DNA from: Anaerorhabdus sp036641015
Lineage (GTDB): Bacteria > Bacillota_I > Bacilli_A > Erysipelotrichales > Erysipelotrichaceae
Length of the DNA: 40,949 nt
NCBI RefSeq assembly: GCF_036641015.1
Contig: NZ_JAVWFO010000009.1
Location: forward strand, 1 to 40,949
Reading direction: 5' to 3'
The position numbers were made by a program, and so were the translations under genes. Positions 1 through 8,461 of this stretch are shown piece after piece; positions within the stretch are counted from its first letter, which is position 1; each line of letters starts with the position of its first letter. The notes under the pieces are model-generated. The model made no database searches. It saw only the letters and a list, made by a program, of their open reading frames with translations, and was not told the DNA's origin.

Positions 1-31
1 ACTACTGTTAACAATGACATGATTCTAAAAC
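1..31 (-). CRISPR. Leader-proximal CRISPR repeat (partial, type II-A)
   Basis: Read on the minus strand, 31..1 begins GTTTTAGAATCATGTC and continues to the window edge. The GTTTTAGA start is typical of type II-A repeats (about 36 bp), so roughly 5 bases are probably cut off. The first 23 plus-strand bases recur exactly at 5928-5950, in the anti-repeat of the tracrRNA, which confirms the assignment. The repeat follows csn2 by 21 bp, and the minus-strand bases just before it end in TTTTGAG, like the ATTTGAG leader-anchoring sequence of streptococcal II-A arrays. Only this repeat is visible; spacers lie outside the window. A possible array -10 (TAAAAT, 44-49) would start transcription just before the repeat. 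Confidence 0.88.
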
Positions 32-52
32 CTCAAAATCATCATTTTACAG

Positions 53-724
53 TTAAAATACTGAATAATCATATTCAATAGTTACTATTTTATTGGTCAC
101 TACTCCAATTAGATCACTATTTTCTAACAAAATTATACTTGTTTGATATTTTTTTGCAATATCTTCAATGCATTTAGTCTGATTAGGGTCTATAAGTGAA
201 GATATTCCTCTAAAAATAAAATAATTGATTCCAAATAACCGTTTATATATATGTATTATTCTATCAATTGTATCTAAACATGATTCATCTTCTGCTGAAA
301 AATCAACACCTGATAGTTTCAATAACCCAGCTATTTCCAGTTCATCTTCAATCATATAATCTAAATCAAATGAATCTAAGTATAAACTTAATAGTTTTAA
401 AATTTTTCTATTCTCGTTTATATATTCAGATTTTATATCAATATCTGAATTTATATAGTTGATTAATTCTTTACTTACCTTGGTTAGAATTGCTTTGTTA
501 TCCAATTCAAAAGATAGAACATCCGATACAAACAATAAATCTTTATACTTTAATCGTTGATCATAATCAAAAAACACCAAATCGTTTTGTTCATTAAAAG
601 ATATACGATTCAATAGTGTTAAACATGTTTTCAAATATAATTGTTGGGGTTTTATACTTAAAATACCAATTTCTCCTTCATTAATTGTTAAATCTTTGTC
701 TATACCAAATACTTTAACTATCAT
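53..724 (-). CDS. csn2: CRISPR-associated protein Csn2 (type II-A)
   Basis: Csn2 is a ring-forming, double-stranded-DNA-binding protein needed with Cas1, Cas2 and Cas9 for spacer acquisition in type II-A systems. The 223-residue product has the length of the short (S. pyogenes-like) Csn2 family. The segment FFDYDQRLKYKDLLFVSDVL resembles the FFDHKMK...EIMLVTDILGF segment of that family, and the C-terminus holds a hydrophobic strand (TSIILLENSDLIG). Its ATG overlaps the cas2 stop by 4 bases (ATGA), so it is translationally coupled to cas2. It is the last cas gene before the array. Csn2 marks the locus as subtype II-A rather than II-B or II-C. Confidence 0.93.
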   Translation of the reverse strand: MIVKVFGIDKDLTINEGEIGILSIKPQQLYLKTCLTLLNRISFNEQNDLVFFDYDQRLKYKDLLFVSDVLSFELDNKAILTKVSKELINYINSDIDIKSEYINENRKILKLLSLYLDSFDLDYMIEDELEIAGLLKLSGVDFSAEDESCLDTIDRIIHIYKRLFGINYFIFRGISSLIDPNQTKCIEDIAKKYQTSIILLENSDLIGVVTNKIVTIEYDYSVF

Positions 725-1041
725 AAAACAATCATTCTATCAGTATTATTAAGTTTATTACTTTGAGCAGCACCACATATATAATTAATATCAGCAAATT
801 GCTTTTCTGTAATACACATACTTTGTATTGTTCCTTTTGAAGGAGAAACCTTTTTTATTTTATTTAAACAAAGTTCAACAGCATTATAATTCATTGCCAA
901 CTTACAATATACACTTTCTTGCATCATAATAAATCCTTCATCTATCAGAATCTTACGAAATTTTCTATAACTTCTTCTTTCACCCACCGTTAAAGTAGGT
1001 AAATCAAAAAATATCAAAACTCTCATAAACCTATTCCTCAT
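721..1041 (-). CDS. cas2: CRISPR-associated endoribonuclease-fold protein Cas2
   Basis: Cas2 forms the core of the Cas1-Cas2 spacer integrase. The protein has the ferredoxin-fold start RVLIFFDLPT, the RRSYRKFRKILIDEGFIM helix and TEKQFADI typical of type II Cas2. I chose the ATG at 1041 (MRNRFMRVLIFF, 106 aa) because it aligns with the MSYRYMRMILMFD start of the S. pyogenes protein. An internal ATG at 1026 has a slightly better ribosome-binding context (GAGGAATAGG) and would give 101 aa. The gene overlaps the 3' end of cas1 by 11 bp and the start of csn2 by 4 bp, as expected for one cas transcript. Confidence 0.93.
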   Translation of the reverse strand: MRNRFMRVLIFFDLPTLTVGERRSYRKFRKILIDEGFIMMQESVYCKLAMNYNAVELCLNKIKKVSPSKGTIQSMCITEKQFADINYICGAAQSNKLNNTDRMIVL

Positions 1042-1903
1042 AATACTCAAATATTTCACTTTCAATTATTCCATCATGCAAGTTATCTAAACATTTCTTA
1101 ATGAAAATTGAGAGAATTTGATTGAAGTACATGGACTTACCATAATAAATGAACTTAGAATTTAATAAATTAACCAATTCTTTCTTGTACTCTATAGTGA
1201 ACTCATCATTTTCATGTAGATAGACATAATCATCAACCATAGGCCTAAATATTTCCATTAAATCACATCCTAAATTAAATGGATTTGTTGGACCTCTATG
1301 ATGAATACCAATTTGAGTTACATAACCATTATTTACAATTTCACGGTTAATGGCTGACAGAATAATTGAATATCCATAATTTAAAGCTGCATTTATACAA
1401 TTATCTTGATCTCTTGAAAAAGAATTACCAAACAATGAATTAAAATAAACTTTAGCAGCATGTCCTTCTCTATTAGTTATATCATTAGCTTCTACATGCT
1501 CCATGTAATCTAATAATTGACTATATGTGCTAATACCATTTTTCTCCAATAATCTACTCTGATATTTTATTTTATATTTAACAATTTCTTTCCATAATAA
1601 ATCGCAACTATCTTTCATCCAAGCTGATGATTTTTCTAGTTTTCTCGCTGTATCAAATGCACCATAATAAGGATTAATTTCGCATGATGGATTATGTTGT
1701 TCATCACAGAATACAATCTTTATTTTGTATTCGATAGCTTTATTTATCAAATATGTTGATATTGTAGTCATTGTTGAATCAATTAAAATTGTATGTATTT
1801 CAGATAAGTGAATCATATTTACATCTTCATTTCTGACTACTAAAAAATTATTCTTAAAACTTAAACAACATTGTTTAGATATGTATATTGTTCGCCACGT
1901 CAT
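1031..1903 (-). CDS. cas1: CRISPR-associated endonuclease Cas1 (type II)
   Basis: Cas1 is the metal-dependent integrase that inserts new spacers at the leader end of the array. The 290-residue protein starts with the type II signature MTWRTIYISKQCCLSFKNN (compare GWRTVVVNTHSKLSYKNN in S. pyogenes). The predicted metal-binding residues are present: E146 in NREGHAA, H201 or H202 in IGIHHRGP, and E217 in DLMEIFRP. Its ATG overlaps the cas9 stop (ATGA), so it is coupled to cas9. Nothing suggests loss of function. Confidence 0.95.
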   Translation of the reverse strand: MTWRTIYISKQCCLSFKNNFLVVRNEDVNMIHLSEIHTILIDSTMTTISTYLINKAIEYKIKIVFCDEQHNPSCEINPYYGAFDTARKLEKSSAWMKDSCDLLWKEIVKYKIKYQSRLLEKNGISTYSQLLDYMEHVEANDITNREGHAAKVYFNSLFGNSFSRDQDNCINAALNYGYSIILSAINREIVNNGYVTQIGIHHRGPTNPFNLGCDLMEIFRPMVDDYVYLHENDEFTIEYKKELVNLLNSKFIYYGKSMYFNQILSIFIKKCLDNLHDGIIESEIFEYYEE

Positions 1904-4900
1904 AACTTCTTCAGCTCTCTATATATACCTGAAGTTGATTCGAACATAAATACAGTACTATCTATATTCACATTACCAACTTTTCGTCTTCCATATTCGA
2001 TAATTTTAAGCTTGTTTTCATTACTGTTAATATTAATACATCCCTGATTTAAACCATATAGAACACTATTTATTATTTTGAAAAGTTCATCAATATTAAC
2101 TTCATTTTTCGTTATATAGTTAATGATTGTTTCATTATTTTTCTGCATAAACTCAGCTTTAGAACTTATTTTATTTAGTATTGTAACCAGTAATTTCTTA
2201 ACAGGGTCAACATAATCATTCGATAGTTTTCCTTTCATTAAGAAGTAAAGCAATTCTTTATCTTCATCATTTAGGAATATCTGTTCAATAATCCGTAGTT
2301 CATTCATAGAATTAAGAGTAAACTTTGTTCCGTTCATAATAATTGGAAGTCCTAGTGGTATTTTTTGTCCAATTACAAATTCATCAAAACCACAATGTTT
2401 TTCAATATAACTTAAGATATTTTTTTCATTTATTGAAAAGATAATAGGAATAGATACTAATTTCTTATCAATCTTCTTTCCTTTTTTATATTTAATAACG
2501 AATCCATAAGCTTGTTTTGCGCTTGCATATCCACCATACTTCATCGGATCCTTATTTGCTTTTAATGGAAATATTATTGATTTCGAATGCTTAGTCTTAT
2601 CAACACCTTGAATTGTTTCATCATAAAACTTACCAGTTCCATAGTCTGTTTTATATGTTAAGAAATAGTCTTTATAGTTAAATATTTTCTTTATATATTC
2701 TATTTCTTTTGTTCCTTCCCATATTAATTCGCCTGTATTCTTATCTACAACTTCATTACTACTCATTTGTTGTATAACAAAACTTGATAAATTAGCATTT
2801 GAACCTCTATTTCTAATAGATTCCTTTATACGTTTAGCTATTTCATTTTCGATTTTATTATATGTACCAACTTCATTAATTAAAGATATATCTGGATATT
2901 TTTTTGTAATAAACATACCAATTCTTGCGCATAAATACGCATCATGAGCATGATGAGTCTTATTTAAGTTTCTAATCTTATATAAATTATACTTATCTCT
3001 GAATTCACTTCCTAAAGATGCTTTTACAGAGAATACATTAGAATCATAAAAGTTTTTTACCAAATGAGCTACATGTTTGATTATTTGTCTGGTTTCTACT
3101 AGTTGCTTGTTGACAAAACCAACACGCTCATTATCAGATATTGTTGTTCTTGTTAAATTAAAGTATTTCTTTTTACTTATTAAACCAGCATTTAACAATT
3201 GTAGCCAGTAAGCTCTCATCTTGTTGATTATTTCTGGTTTAAGTAAAAGATCATCACTTTTCTCTCTATTTTCTTCTGATAATACTAATACTTTATTATC
3301 AATAGAATTATCTTTTATATATGCTTGAGGTAAAACATGATCTACATCATAATTAGATAAATTTTCAAAATCCAGTTTTTTTCCAGAATACATTGACTTT
3401 CCATTTTGTAAAATATATAAAAGTACTTTCTCATTATTGGCATCTAAATTATCTAATTCTTTATAAATAAAATGATTTTTCGTTATCTTTTCTCCATCAA
3501 TAACCATTTCTTCTTTAATCATTTTTTCATAAATAGATTTAATCATTTTATTTCTTGGAATAGATCTCTTTTTATTTTTATCTTCTTCCCTTGCAAACTC
3601 TATAAAAATATTTGCAGGATCACACTTAAAATATTTCCTGAAATCTTCAAGAATTTTAACAGATTGCCAAATACCTCGCTTTAGCGCAGGTGAACCTGCC
3701 AAACAGGAAATGTCATCATACGAGATCTTATGATTGTCTTTTAAATCATTTTCTTCATCTATTAAATCTTTAAATCCATATTTTTCTTTATTGATGATTT
3801 GCATCAAGTTTAAAGGAGAATTCTCTAGCAATTCAATTATTGTACATGGATTTCCCTTGTCATCTCTACCAATTAATCCGTTTAATAGTTTCTCAGATAG
3901 GCGAGAATATCCTTTATAGTTTTTAGCAAGAATCTTCTTTAATTGATCAGCCGTAATATAAGAAAATTCATTCTTAATACGGGTATGAATGATATCTTTC
4001 TCATTATATACCGTTAACCATTCAATTATTCTCTCAATATCCTCTTCATGATCAAGATAAGTATCACCAAAGATATTTTTGAAATCAATATAAGGTTTTA
4101 AACTTGTTGCAAATTCGTTTTCTTTTTGAAAACCAGTAATCTCAGTGATTTCTTTTCTATGTTGTTTATCAATTAAAAATTGAATTAGGTCTTTTTTTGT
4201 AATCTTCCCTTTTTTTAGAAATAGTCCGTTAATGATTTCCTTTTTCTCATCTGTGCTCAGCCTAAAACCATCAACTTTTAATTGATTAAGTTCACTTAAT
4301 ACCTCATATTTAGTAATTATCAATGAATTTTTAGGTAACACTGGTTCTGCTAATAAATATGTACAATGACTCTTCATTCTATCTATAAATTTCTTAGCAG
4401 TTTCTTCTTTATTAATTACAGTATCAAAATTCCATGGTGTAATCTTTTCATTTGATTTCTTCTCTACCCATGACCATTTACTATTTTGATTCAATGGGCC
4501 AACATAGTAAGGAATTCTAAATAATAGTATTTTCTCTATTTTCTCTTTATTTTCTTTAAGACTTGGATAATATACTCCTTGGTTTTCTAGAATTATTTTC
4601 ATTTCTTCTAAGTTTAATTGAACTGGAATTACTCCATTACTTGTGGAGTTTTGTTTTAATAGAAAACTATTACTTTCTACTTCCCTTAATATCTCTTTTG
4701 CTTCATCGGAATTGTTGTCTTTTAGTACTTTTTTTATTTTTGCATATAAATCTGGCAGTTTGCACTTGCTTGGCTTATTTATATACGCATAATAGTTTAA
4801 ATTTTTGTCACTATTATTACTAAACATATCTTTATAATCTTCATGATTATAATACTTTATTAGAACATCCTTAAGTTTTACTAGATCTGATTTATGTTTA

Positions 4901-5862
4901 TCATAACTTGCTACCATGCTTGAAGAAATCGTTCCACTTGTATCTCCTACAATTCGTTTGAGTAAGTAGATACTATATAAATCTTGTAATGCAATCAAAA
5001 TATCTTGTTGATCATCTAACTTAGAACTTGCTTCATCAATTTTAGTTTCAATATTCTCGTCACTAAAAACAATCTTTCCTAAGTCCTCTTTCAAAAAGAT
5101 TTTATCTAAATTAAACTCATATCCTAAAATAGCCTTTGTAACTTCTGTTAACGCATCAACTACTTCTTTTCCAAATCCTTGCTTTTTAAATGTATCGATT
5201 GCATCCTGTCTTATTTCCATTCTTGCGATTGGTCTACCCAGTTTTATACTGAAGTCGTTATAATCAAAGTCATTTAAACCATCTTCAAATATTTCGTTTA
5301 GAGAATCTACAATAAATTCTAATTGTTCAATTTGCTTGTTAGTTTCAGATAAGTTAATTTTTTGACCTTCATACAAAAAATTTCCTCTGTACTTAATCAT
5401 ATGATGCAAAGCTAAATAGATAAGTCTTGGATCTTTTTTTTCTTTATTCTTAATTAATTCTTCTCTCAAATGATAAATTGTTGGATATTTCTTATTATAT
5501 TCTTTCTCAGTCATTAATCCTGATAATAAGTATGAGTCTTCATTAAAATCTTTAAAAGACGACTTTTTGTCATCACTTATCATATAACTTAAATCTAATT
5601 TTCTATAAAAATTCTCATCAATTGGACTAATATCGATACTCATTATATCTCTTAGTAAATTAACTCGTTGTCTTCTTCTTAGATATCTTCTCTTTGTCGC
5701 GCGGTACATTCTTGTTGATTGCGCTGATTGGGCGCCATCAAATAAATTTGCACCCCATAAGTTCTTATTACCTTTTTTTAGTAGTTTTCCATTATTATCA
5801 ACTACAGCAAACCCTACTGAACCTGTTCCGATATCCAATGCTACGTTATAATTCTTCATCAT
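1900..5862 (-). CDS. cas9: RNA-guided DNA endonuclease Cas9 (type II-A)
   Basis: Cas9 cleaves double-stranded DNA guided by crRNA:tracrRNA. The 1320-residue protein shows RuvC-I (YNVALDIGTGSVGF, D10), an arginine-rich bridge helix (TKRRYLRRRQRVNLLRD), RuvC-II (IFIEFAREED, E755), HNH (DVDHVLPQAY, catalytic H842) and RuvC-III (HHAHDAYLCA, H971 and D974). All catalytic residues are intact, so both nuclease activities are predicted. The ATG at 5862 is preceded by GGAGGAAA with a 6-base spacer; a TTG at 5865 would place the Shine-Dalgarno too close, and a third ATG lies at 5859. Length and layout (tracrRNA-cas9-cas1-cas2-csn2-array) are those of II-A. The PAM cannot be read from sequence. The gene starts a 4-gene operon with ATGA or nested overlaps throughout. 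Confidence 0.97.
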   Translation of the reverse strand: MMKNYNVALDIGTGSVGFAVVDNNGKLLKKGNKNLWGANLFDGAQSAQSTRMYRATKRRYLRRRQRVNLLRDIMSIDISPIDENFYRKLDLSYMISDDKKSSFKDFNEDSYLLSGLMTEKEYNKKYPTIYHLREELIKNKEKKDPRLIYLALHHMIKYRGNFLYEGQKINLSETNKQIEQLEFIVDSLNEIFEDGLNDFDYNDFSIKLGRPIARMEIRQDAIDTFKKQGFGKEVVDALTEVTKAILGYEFNLDKIFLKEDLGKIVFSDENIETKIDEASSKLDDQQDILIALQDLYSIYLLKRIVGDTSGTISSSMVASYDKHKSDLVKLKDVLIKYYNHEDYKDMFSNNSDKNLNYYAYINKPSKCKLPDLYAKIKKVLKDNNSDEAKEILREVESNSFLLKQNSTSNGVIPVQLNLEEMKIILENQGVYYPSLKENKEKIEKILLFRIPYYVGPLNQNSKWSWVEKKSNEKITPWNFDTVINKEETAKKFIDRMKSHCTYLLAEPVLPKNSLIITKYEVLSELNQLKVDGFRLSTDEKKEIINGLFLKKGKITKKDLIQFLIDKQHRKEITEITGFQKENEFATSLKPYIDFKNIFGDTYLDHEEDIERIIEWLTVYNEKDIIHTRIKNEFSYITADQLKKILAKNYKGYSRLSEKLLNGLIGRDDKGNPCTIIELLENSPLNLMQIINKEKYGFKDLIDEENDLKDNHKISYDDISCLAGSPALKRGIWQSVKILEDFRKYFKCDPANIFIEFAREEDKNKKRSIPRNKMIKSIYEKMIKEEMVIDGEKITKNHFIYKELDNLDANNEKVLLYILQNGKSMYSGKKLDFENLSNYDVDHVLPQAYIKDNSIDNKVLVLSEENREKSDDLLLKPEIINKMRAYWLQLLNAGLISKKKYFNLTRTTISDNERVGFVNKQLVETRQIIKHVAHLVKNFYDSNVFSVKASLGSEFRDKYNLYKIRNLNKTHHAHDAYLCARIGMFITKKYPDISLINEVGTYNKIENEIAKRIKESIRNRGSNANLSSFVIQQMSSNEVVDKNTGELIWEGTKEIEYIKKIFNYKDYFLTYKTDYGTGKFYDETIQGVDKTKHSKSIIFPLKANKDPMKYGGYASAKQAYGFVIKYKKGKKIDKKLVSIPIIFSINEKNILSYIEKHCGFDEFVIGQKIPLGLPIIMNGTKFTLNSMNELRIIEQIFLNDEDKELLYFLMKGKLSNDYVDPVKKLLVTILNKISSKAEFMQKNNETIINYITKNEVNIDELFKIINSVLYGLNQGCININSNENKLKIIEYGRRKVGNVNIDSTVFMFESTSGIYRELKKL

Positions 5863-5881
5863 CAATTTCCTCCTTTTATGA

Positions 5882-5910
5882 TTGACAATTTAGTTTTAAT
5901 AATTTAATAT
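5882..5910 (+). promoter_or_regulatory. tracrRNA promoter
   Basis: TTGACA (5882-5887), exactly 17 bases, then TAATAT (5905-5910): a near-perfect vegetative promoter on the plus strand. It predicts a start near 5917, ten bases before the anti-repeat. It lies in the 60-bp gap upstream of cas9 and must share this space with the oppositely directed cas9 promoter. Confidence 0.85.
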
Positions 5911-5916
5911 GAAGTT

Positions 5917-6038
5917 GTTAACAAATCACTACTGTTAACAATGACATGATAAAGTTAAAATAAAGCTTTAGCTTAAATGCTGCTATGCAGTAACTAATTA
6001 TTTAGTTGAGAAAGGTTGGAAACAACCTTTTCTTTTTG
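5917..6038 (+). ncRNA. tracrRNA
   Basis: The trans-activating RNA pairs with CRISPR repeats and anchors crRNA in Cas9. Bases 5928-5950 are an exact 23-nt complement of the array repeat. Then comes AAAG and UUAAAAU, reproducing the bulge and lower stem (repeat GUUUUA with UAAAAU) seen in II-A duplexes. Three small hairpins follow: AAGCU/AGCUU (5963-5974, nexus-like), CUGC/GCAG (5980-5990) and AACUA/UAGUU (5992-6007). The RNA closes with a strong terminator at 6011-6037. Predicted length is about 120 nt. The 3' part (from 5998) is antisense to the last codons of the neighbouring nuclease-helicase gene. The 5' end is inferred from the promoter spacing. Confidence 0.92.
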
Positions 6039-7890
6039 TATTAAAGAATCGTGCTAACTCTTTATTTGCACAATAAATATAACAACCCTTCATCCCACGA
6101 GTCATTAATGTTCTATATGTATTTTTAATGATTAAATCAGCTTGTTTTAGTGCTTCTTCAGGGTTTTCTTTATAAAGTTTCTTAATACCTTTAAGAGATT
6201 GATCTGTCTTAGCACGCTTTGTAAAATCTGTAATAATATGTTCACCATTAAATTGAATATCATCACCTATAATCACACCTACATAGTCAAACTCTAAACC
6301 TTGGCATGTATGAATACAACCTATTTCATTAACAGATTTCTCGTCAATTGCCCATGTAGAAGTATTATCTAGATTCCAGCTCATTCCAAAGTTATATCCA
6401 GGTATTGTCACGTCAAAAATACCAGAGTCTTTTCTAGTCTTCTTATTCCAATCCCAACAATATCCTGCAACAATTCTCGATTTATTGTTAATCTTGTTTT
6501 TCTCGATAATTGCTTTTCTTAATTCATTCGGATCATCGAACACTTTGAAATCATAATCAAAGTCAAAATCAATATTCGCTGTTTCTTTTATTTCTAATAG
6601 ATTATCCAGCCACGCTAGATATCCATCTGAACCATTACACCTAAATTGTGATTCTAAAACAACATGTTCCACTTCTGCATTGAATTCTTTTGCATATTTC
6701 TCAATAGTTTCTTGGTCTCCAATATCGTCCATCGTTACTCTTTGGTTTTCATCAATAAAGAATATCGATAGTTTTGCACTATTGATAATTTCCTTAATTT
6801 GATTCTCACCCTTGTTTTTGAACATACCAGATTTTCCATTTAGGCGATGTGCTTCATCCACAACTAATACATTATAAACATTTGTTTCAGTACTAAAGAA
6901 AGAACCAGAACCTTGGAATAAATTCTTAACATAATTCTTTTTAAAATCACCTGCAAGCTTTTTATAGAATACTTCTCTTGGTGCTGAATTTTTAGTGACA
7001 TATGCTACATTTTTTGAGCGGTTAAGTATTTCAACTAATAGATTAATGGCTAATACTGTTTTACCAGTACCAGGTCCTCCTTCTACAATGAGTACTCTTT
7101 TCTTTCTATCAATCTCTACTGCTCTATCTAGTAACAATGCTTCTTCATATATTACCTTTTGTTCATCAATTAGTTTAAATTCTTTATTTCCTTTAAGCAT
7201 ACCAGATAATGTATCTTGTAGTCTTTTTGATGGTCGTATTTTCCCATTATCAATGGAATAAAGTAAATCTTTATTATCGCCATATTTAATATGTTTTTTT
7301 ATAAATGCTCTAAGTTTTACTACATCTCCACTACAGAATACAGGTGCCATCTCTATATATTCATGATATATATTGCTTACTAAATCATCATTTTCTTTTA
7401 ATTTATAGTTATGCAAATATGCACAAGGATATAAATCAATCAATTCTTTTTGTACTGTTTCATTAAAATCATAGATTAATGAAGCGTAAGAATAAGCTTG
7501 ATATGATGGATGAGTAGCATCGTGAATACCACGATTTAAATAAGTGCGTACTATTCCATCTTTTCTTTCTTCCTTTTCACAACTTTCCCATTGTTTTAAT
7601 TCAATAATAATGACTGATCCCTTGTTGTTATGATCAAACCCAGAAACAATAAAATCTACACGTTTAGATGTAGTTGGTATATTATATTCAATTGCAACTC
7701 CTGCTTCATTTGGGATTTCATTATCAGATAATACTTTATTCATGTACTCCATTGAATTCTTCCATGAACGTATTTGTGACTCATTACTTTTTCCAAAAAA
7801 TCTTTTATATTCATTATGAATCTTGTCACATATCCTGTCATTTAAGACATCTGTTAAGAAATCGCCCTTAATCCCTTGATATACGAGCAT
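5998..7890 (-). CDS. PD-(D/E)xK nuclease-DUF2075 helicase fusion, candidate defence protein
   Basis: 630 residues. An N-terminal nuclease-like region shows E68, D79 (KRVDF), the E97-x-K99 pair (VIIIELKQW) and a following Q131 (HPSYQAYSYA), matching the PD-(D/E)xK order. A superfamily 1-type motor follows: Walker A GGPGTGKT (271-278), Walker B VLVVDEAHRL, and later motifs around LESQFR and HTCQGLEFDYVGVI, as in DUF2075 ATPases. I chose ATG 7890 because GAGGGG sits 7 bases upstream; an in-frame ATG at 7905 lacks a clear Shine-Dalgarno. A -10 (TATAAT, 7947-7952) is a possible promoter. The gene is co-directional with and just upstream of cas9. Nuclease-helicase proteins of this build act in phage defence (the staphylococcal Nhi family is the comparison I recall); that role here is inference. 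Confidence 0.85.
   Translation of the reverse strand: MLVYQGIKGDFLTDVLNDRICDKIHNEYKRFFGKSNESQIRSWKNSMEYMNKVLSDNEIPNEAGVAIEYNIPTTSKRVDFIVSGFDHNNKGSVIIIELKQWESCEKEERKDGIVRTYLNRGIHDATHPSYQAYSYASLIYDFNETVQKELIDLYPCAYLHNYKLKENDDLVSNIYHEYIEMAPVFCSGDVVKLRAFIKKHIKYGDNKDLLYSIDNGKIRPSKRLQDTLSGMLKGNKEFKLIDEQKVIYEEALLLDRAVEIDRKKRVLIVEGGPGTGKTVLAINLLVEILNRSKNVAYVTKNSAPREVFYKKLAGDFKKNYVKNLFQGSGSFFSTETNVYNVLVVDEAHRLNGKSGMFKNKGENQIKEIINSAKLSIFFIDENQRVTMDDIGDQETIEKYAKEFNAEVEHVVLESQFRCNGSDGYLAWLDNLLEIKETANIDFDFDYDFKVFDDPNELRKAIIEKNKINNKSRIVAGYCWDWNKKTRKDSGIFDVTIPGYNFGMSWNLDNTSTWAIDEKSVNEIGCIHTCQGLEFDYVGVIIGDDIQFNGEHIITDFTKRAKTDQSLKGIKKLYKENPEEALKQADLIIKNTYRTLMTRGMKGCYIYCANKELARFFNTKRKGCFQPFSTK
6011..6037 (+). 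terminator. tracrRNA rho-independent terminator
   Basis: Perfect 8-bp stem AAAGGTTG/CAACCTTT with a GAAA loop (6011-6030), then TCTTTTT. It lies wholly inside the coding region of the convergent nuclease-helicase gene, so it also constrains that protein's C-terminus. On the minus strand the hairpin has no following T-run, so helicase transcripts are not expected to stop here. Confidence 0.9.
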
Positions 7891-7985
7891 TCTTAAACCC
7901 CTCATTCATTACTATAAGGATATCAAATTATTAATACTTTAACAATATTATACGTGCCACACTCATCATTAAGTACGTTTATCAA

Positions 7986-8010
7986 CAAAAAAAACCGACT
8001 TTCATCGGTT
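7986..8010 (-). terminator. tRNA operon terminator
   Basis: On the minus strand, AACCGA/TCGGTT (stem 8010-8005 with 7998-7993) with a 6-base loop is followed by an 8-base T-run. It ends the tRNA-Glu/tRNA-Trp transcript and separates it from the nuclease-helicase gene. Confidence 0.85.
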
Positions 8011-8022
8011 AATTCACTATAC

Positions 8023-8096
8023 TGGCAGGGGTGGAGAGGATCGAACTCCCGTCTGTGGTTTTGGAGACCATCATACTACCATTGTACTACACCCCT
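8023..8096 (-). tRNA. tRNA-Trp (CCA)
   Basis: A 74-nt cloverleaf on the minus strand, with 7-bp acceptor AGGGGTG...CACCCCT, discriminator G and encoded CCA. The anticodon loop is CTCCAAA, giving anticodon CCA. The T loop is GTTCGATCC. It lies one base after tRNA-Glu in the same transcript. The 3' end faces the defence segment. Confidence 0.95.
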
Positions 8097-8097
8097 G

Positions 8098-8174
8098 TGG
8101 TGACTCGTACGGGATTCGAACCCGTGAATGACGCCGTGAAAGGGCGCTGTGTTAAGCCGCTTCACCAACGAGCC
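8098..8174 (-). tRNA. tRNA-Glu (TTC)
   Basis: A 77-nt cloverleaf, with acceptor GGCTCGT...ACGAGTC and encoded ACCA end. The anticodon loop CTTTCAC gives anticodon TTC. The T arm is CGGGTTCGAATCCCG. It is the first tRNA of a two-tRNA operon. Confidence 0.95.
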
Positions 8175-8192
8175 ATTTGCTAGTGCTTTGAT

Positions 8193-8221
8193 ATAATACC
8201 ATAAACACCTATCTAACACAA
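8193..8221 (-). promoter_or_regulatory. Promoter of tRNA-Glu/Trp operon
   Basis: Minus strand TTGTGT (8221-8216), 17 bases, TATTAT (8198-8193). It is placed about 20 bp upstream of the mature 5' end of tRNA-Glu. Confidence 0.6.
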
Positions 8222-8401
8222 GAATTTTATGCATAAAATGGTAAGAAAATGATTTGTGGTTACATCATTTTTTGAATACAATTCCTACTTATAACTAAAG
8301 GATTTAGCATATGTTATATAATCATCACACAAATATCATGACATACCATCTTTAATGTATCGTTTAGTATTCATTTTGTATCCGACAAATGTAAATCTAA
8401 G

Positions 8402-8430
8402 TTGTCAGATATCAACCAAACTTATATAAT
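8402..8430 (+). promoter_or_regulatory. Promoter of glycosidase operon
   Basis: TTGTCA (8402-8407), 17 bases, TATAAT (8425-8430), 31 bp before the start codon of the phosphodiester glycosidase gene. The rest of the 8175-8461 gap shows no other clear element. Confidence 0.75.
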
Positions 8431-8461
8431 TAATGAGTAAGAGTATAGAAACGAGGAAATT

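Noticed and set aside
4563..4823. 86-codon plus-strand frame inside cas9
   Set aside because: Low-complexity hydrophobic translation typical of reverse-strand reading of Lys/Asn-rich sequence; cas9 explains the region.
5928..5950. Exact copy of 23 bases of the CRISPR repeat upstream of cas9, possibly a stray repeat or second array
   Set aside because: It is followed by AAAG-UUAAAAU, hairpins and a terminator and preceded by a consensus promoter; it is the tracrRNA anti-repeat. No second copy or spacer follows.
7891..8022. Possible att direct repeat of the tRNA-Trp 3' end near the helicase gene
   Set aside because: No copy of the tRNA 3' sequence is seen in the visible part of the defence segment, and no integrase gene is present; kept only as a hypothesis in the findings.
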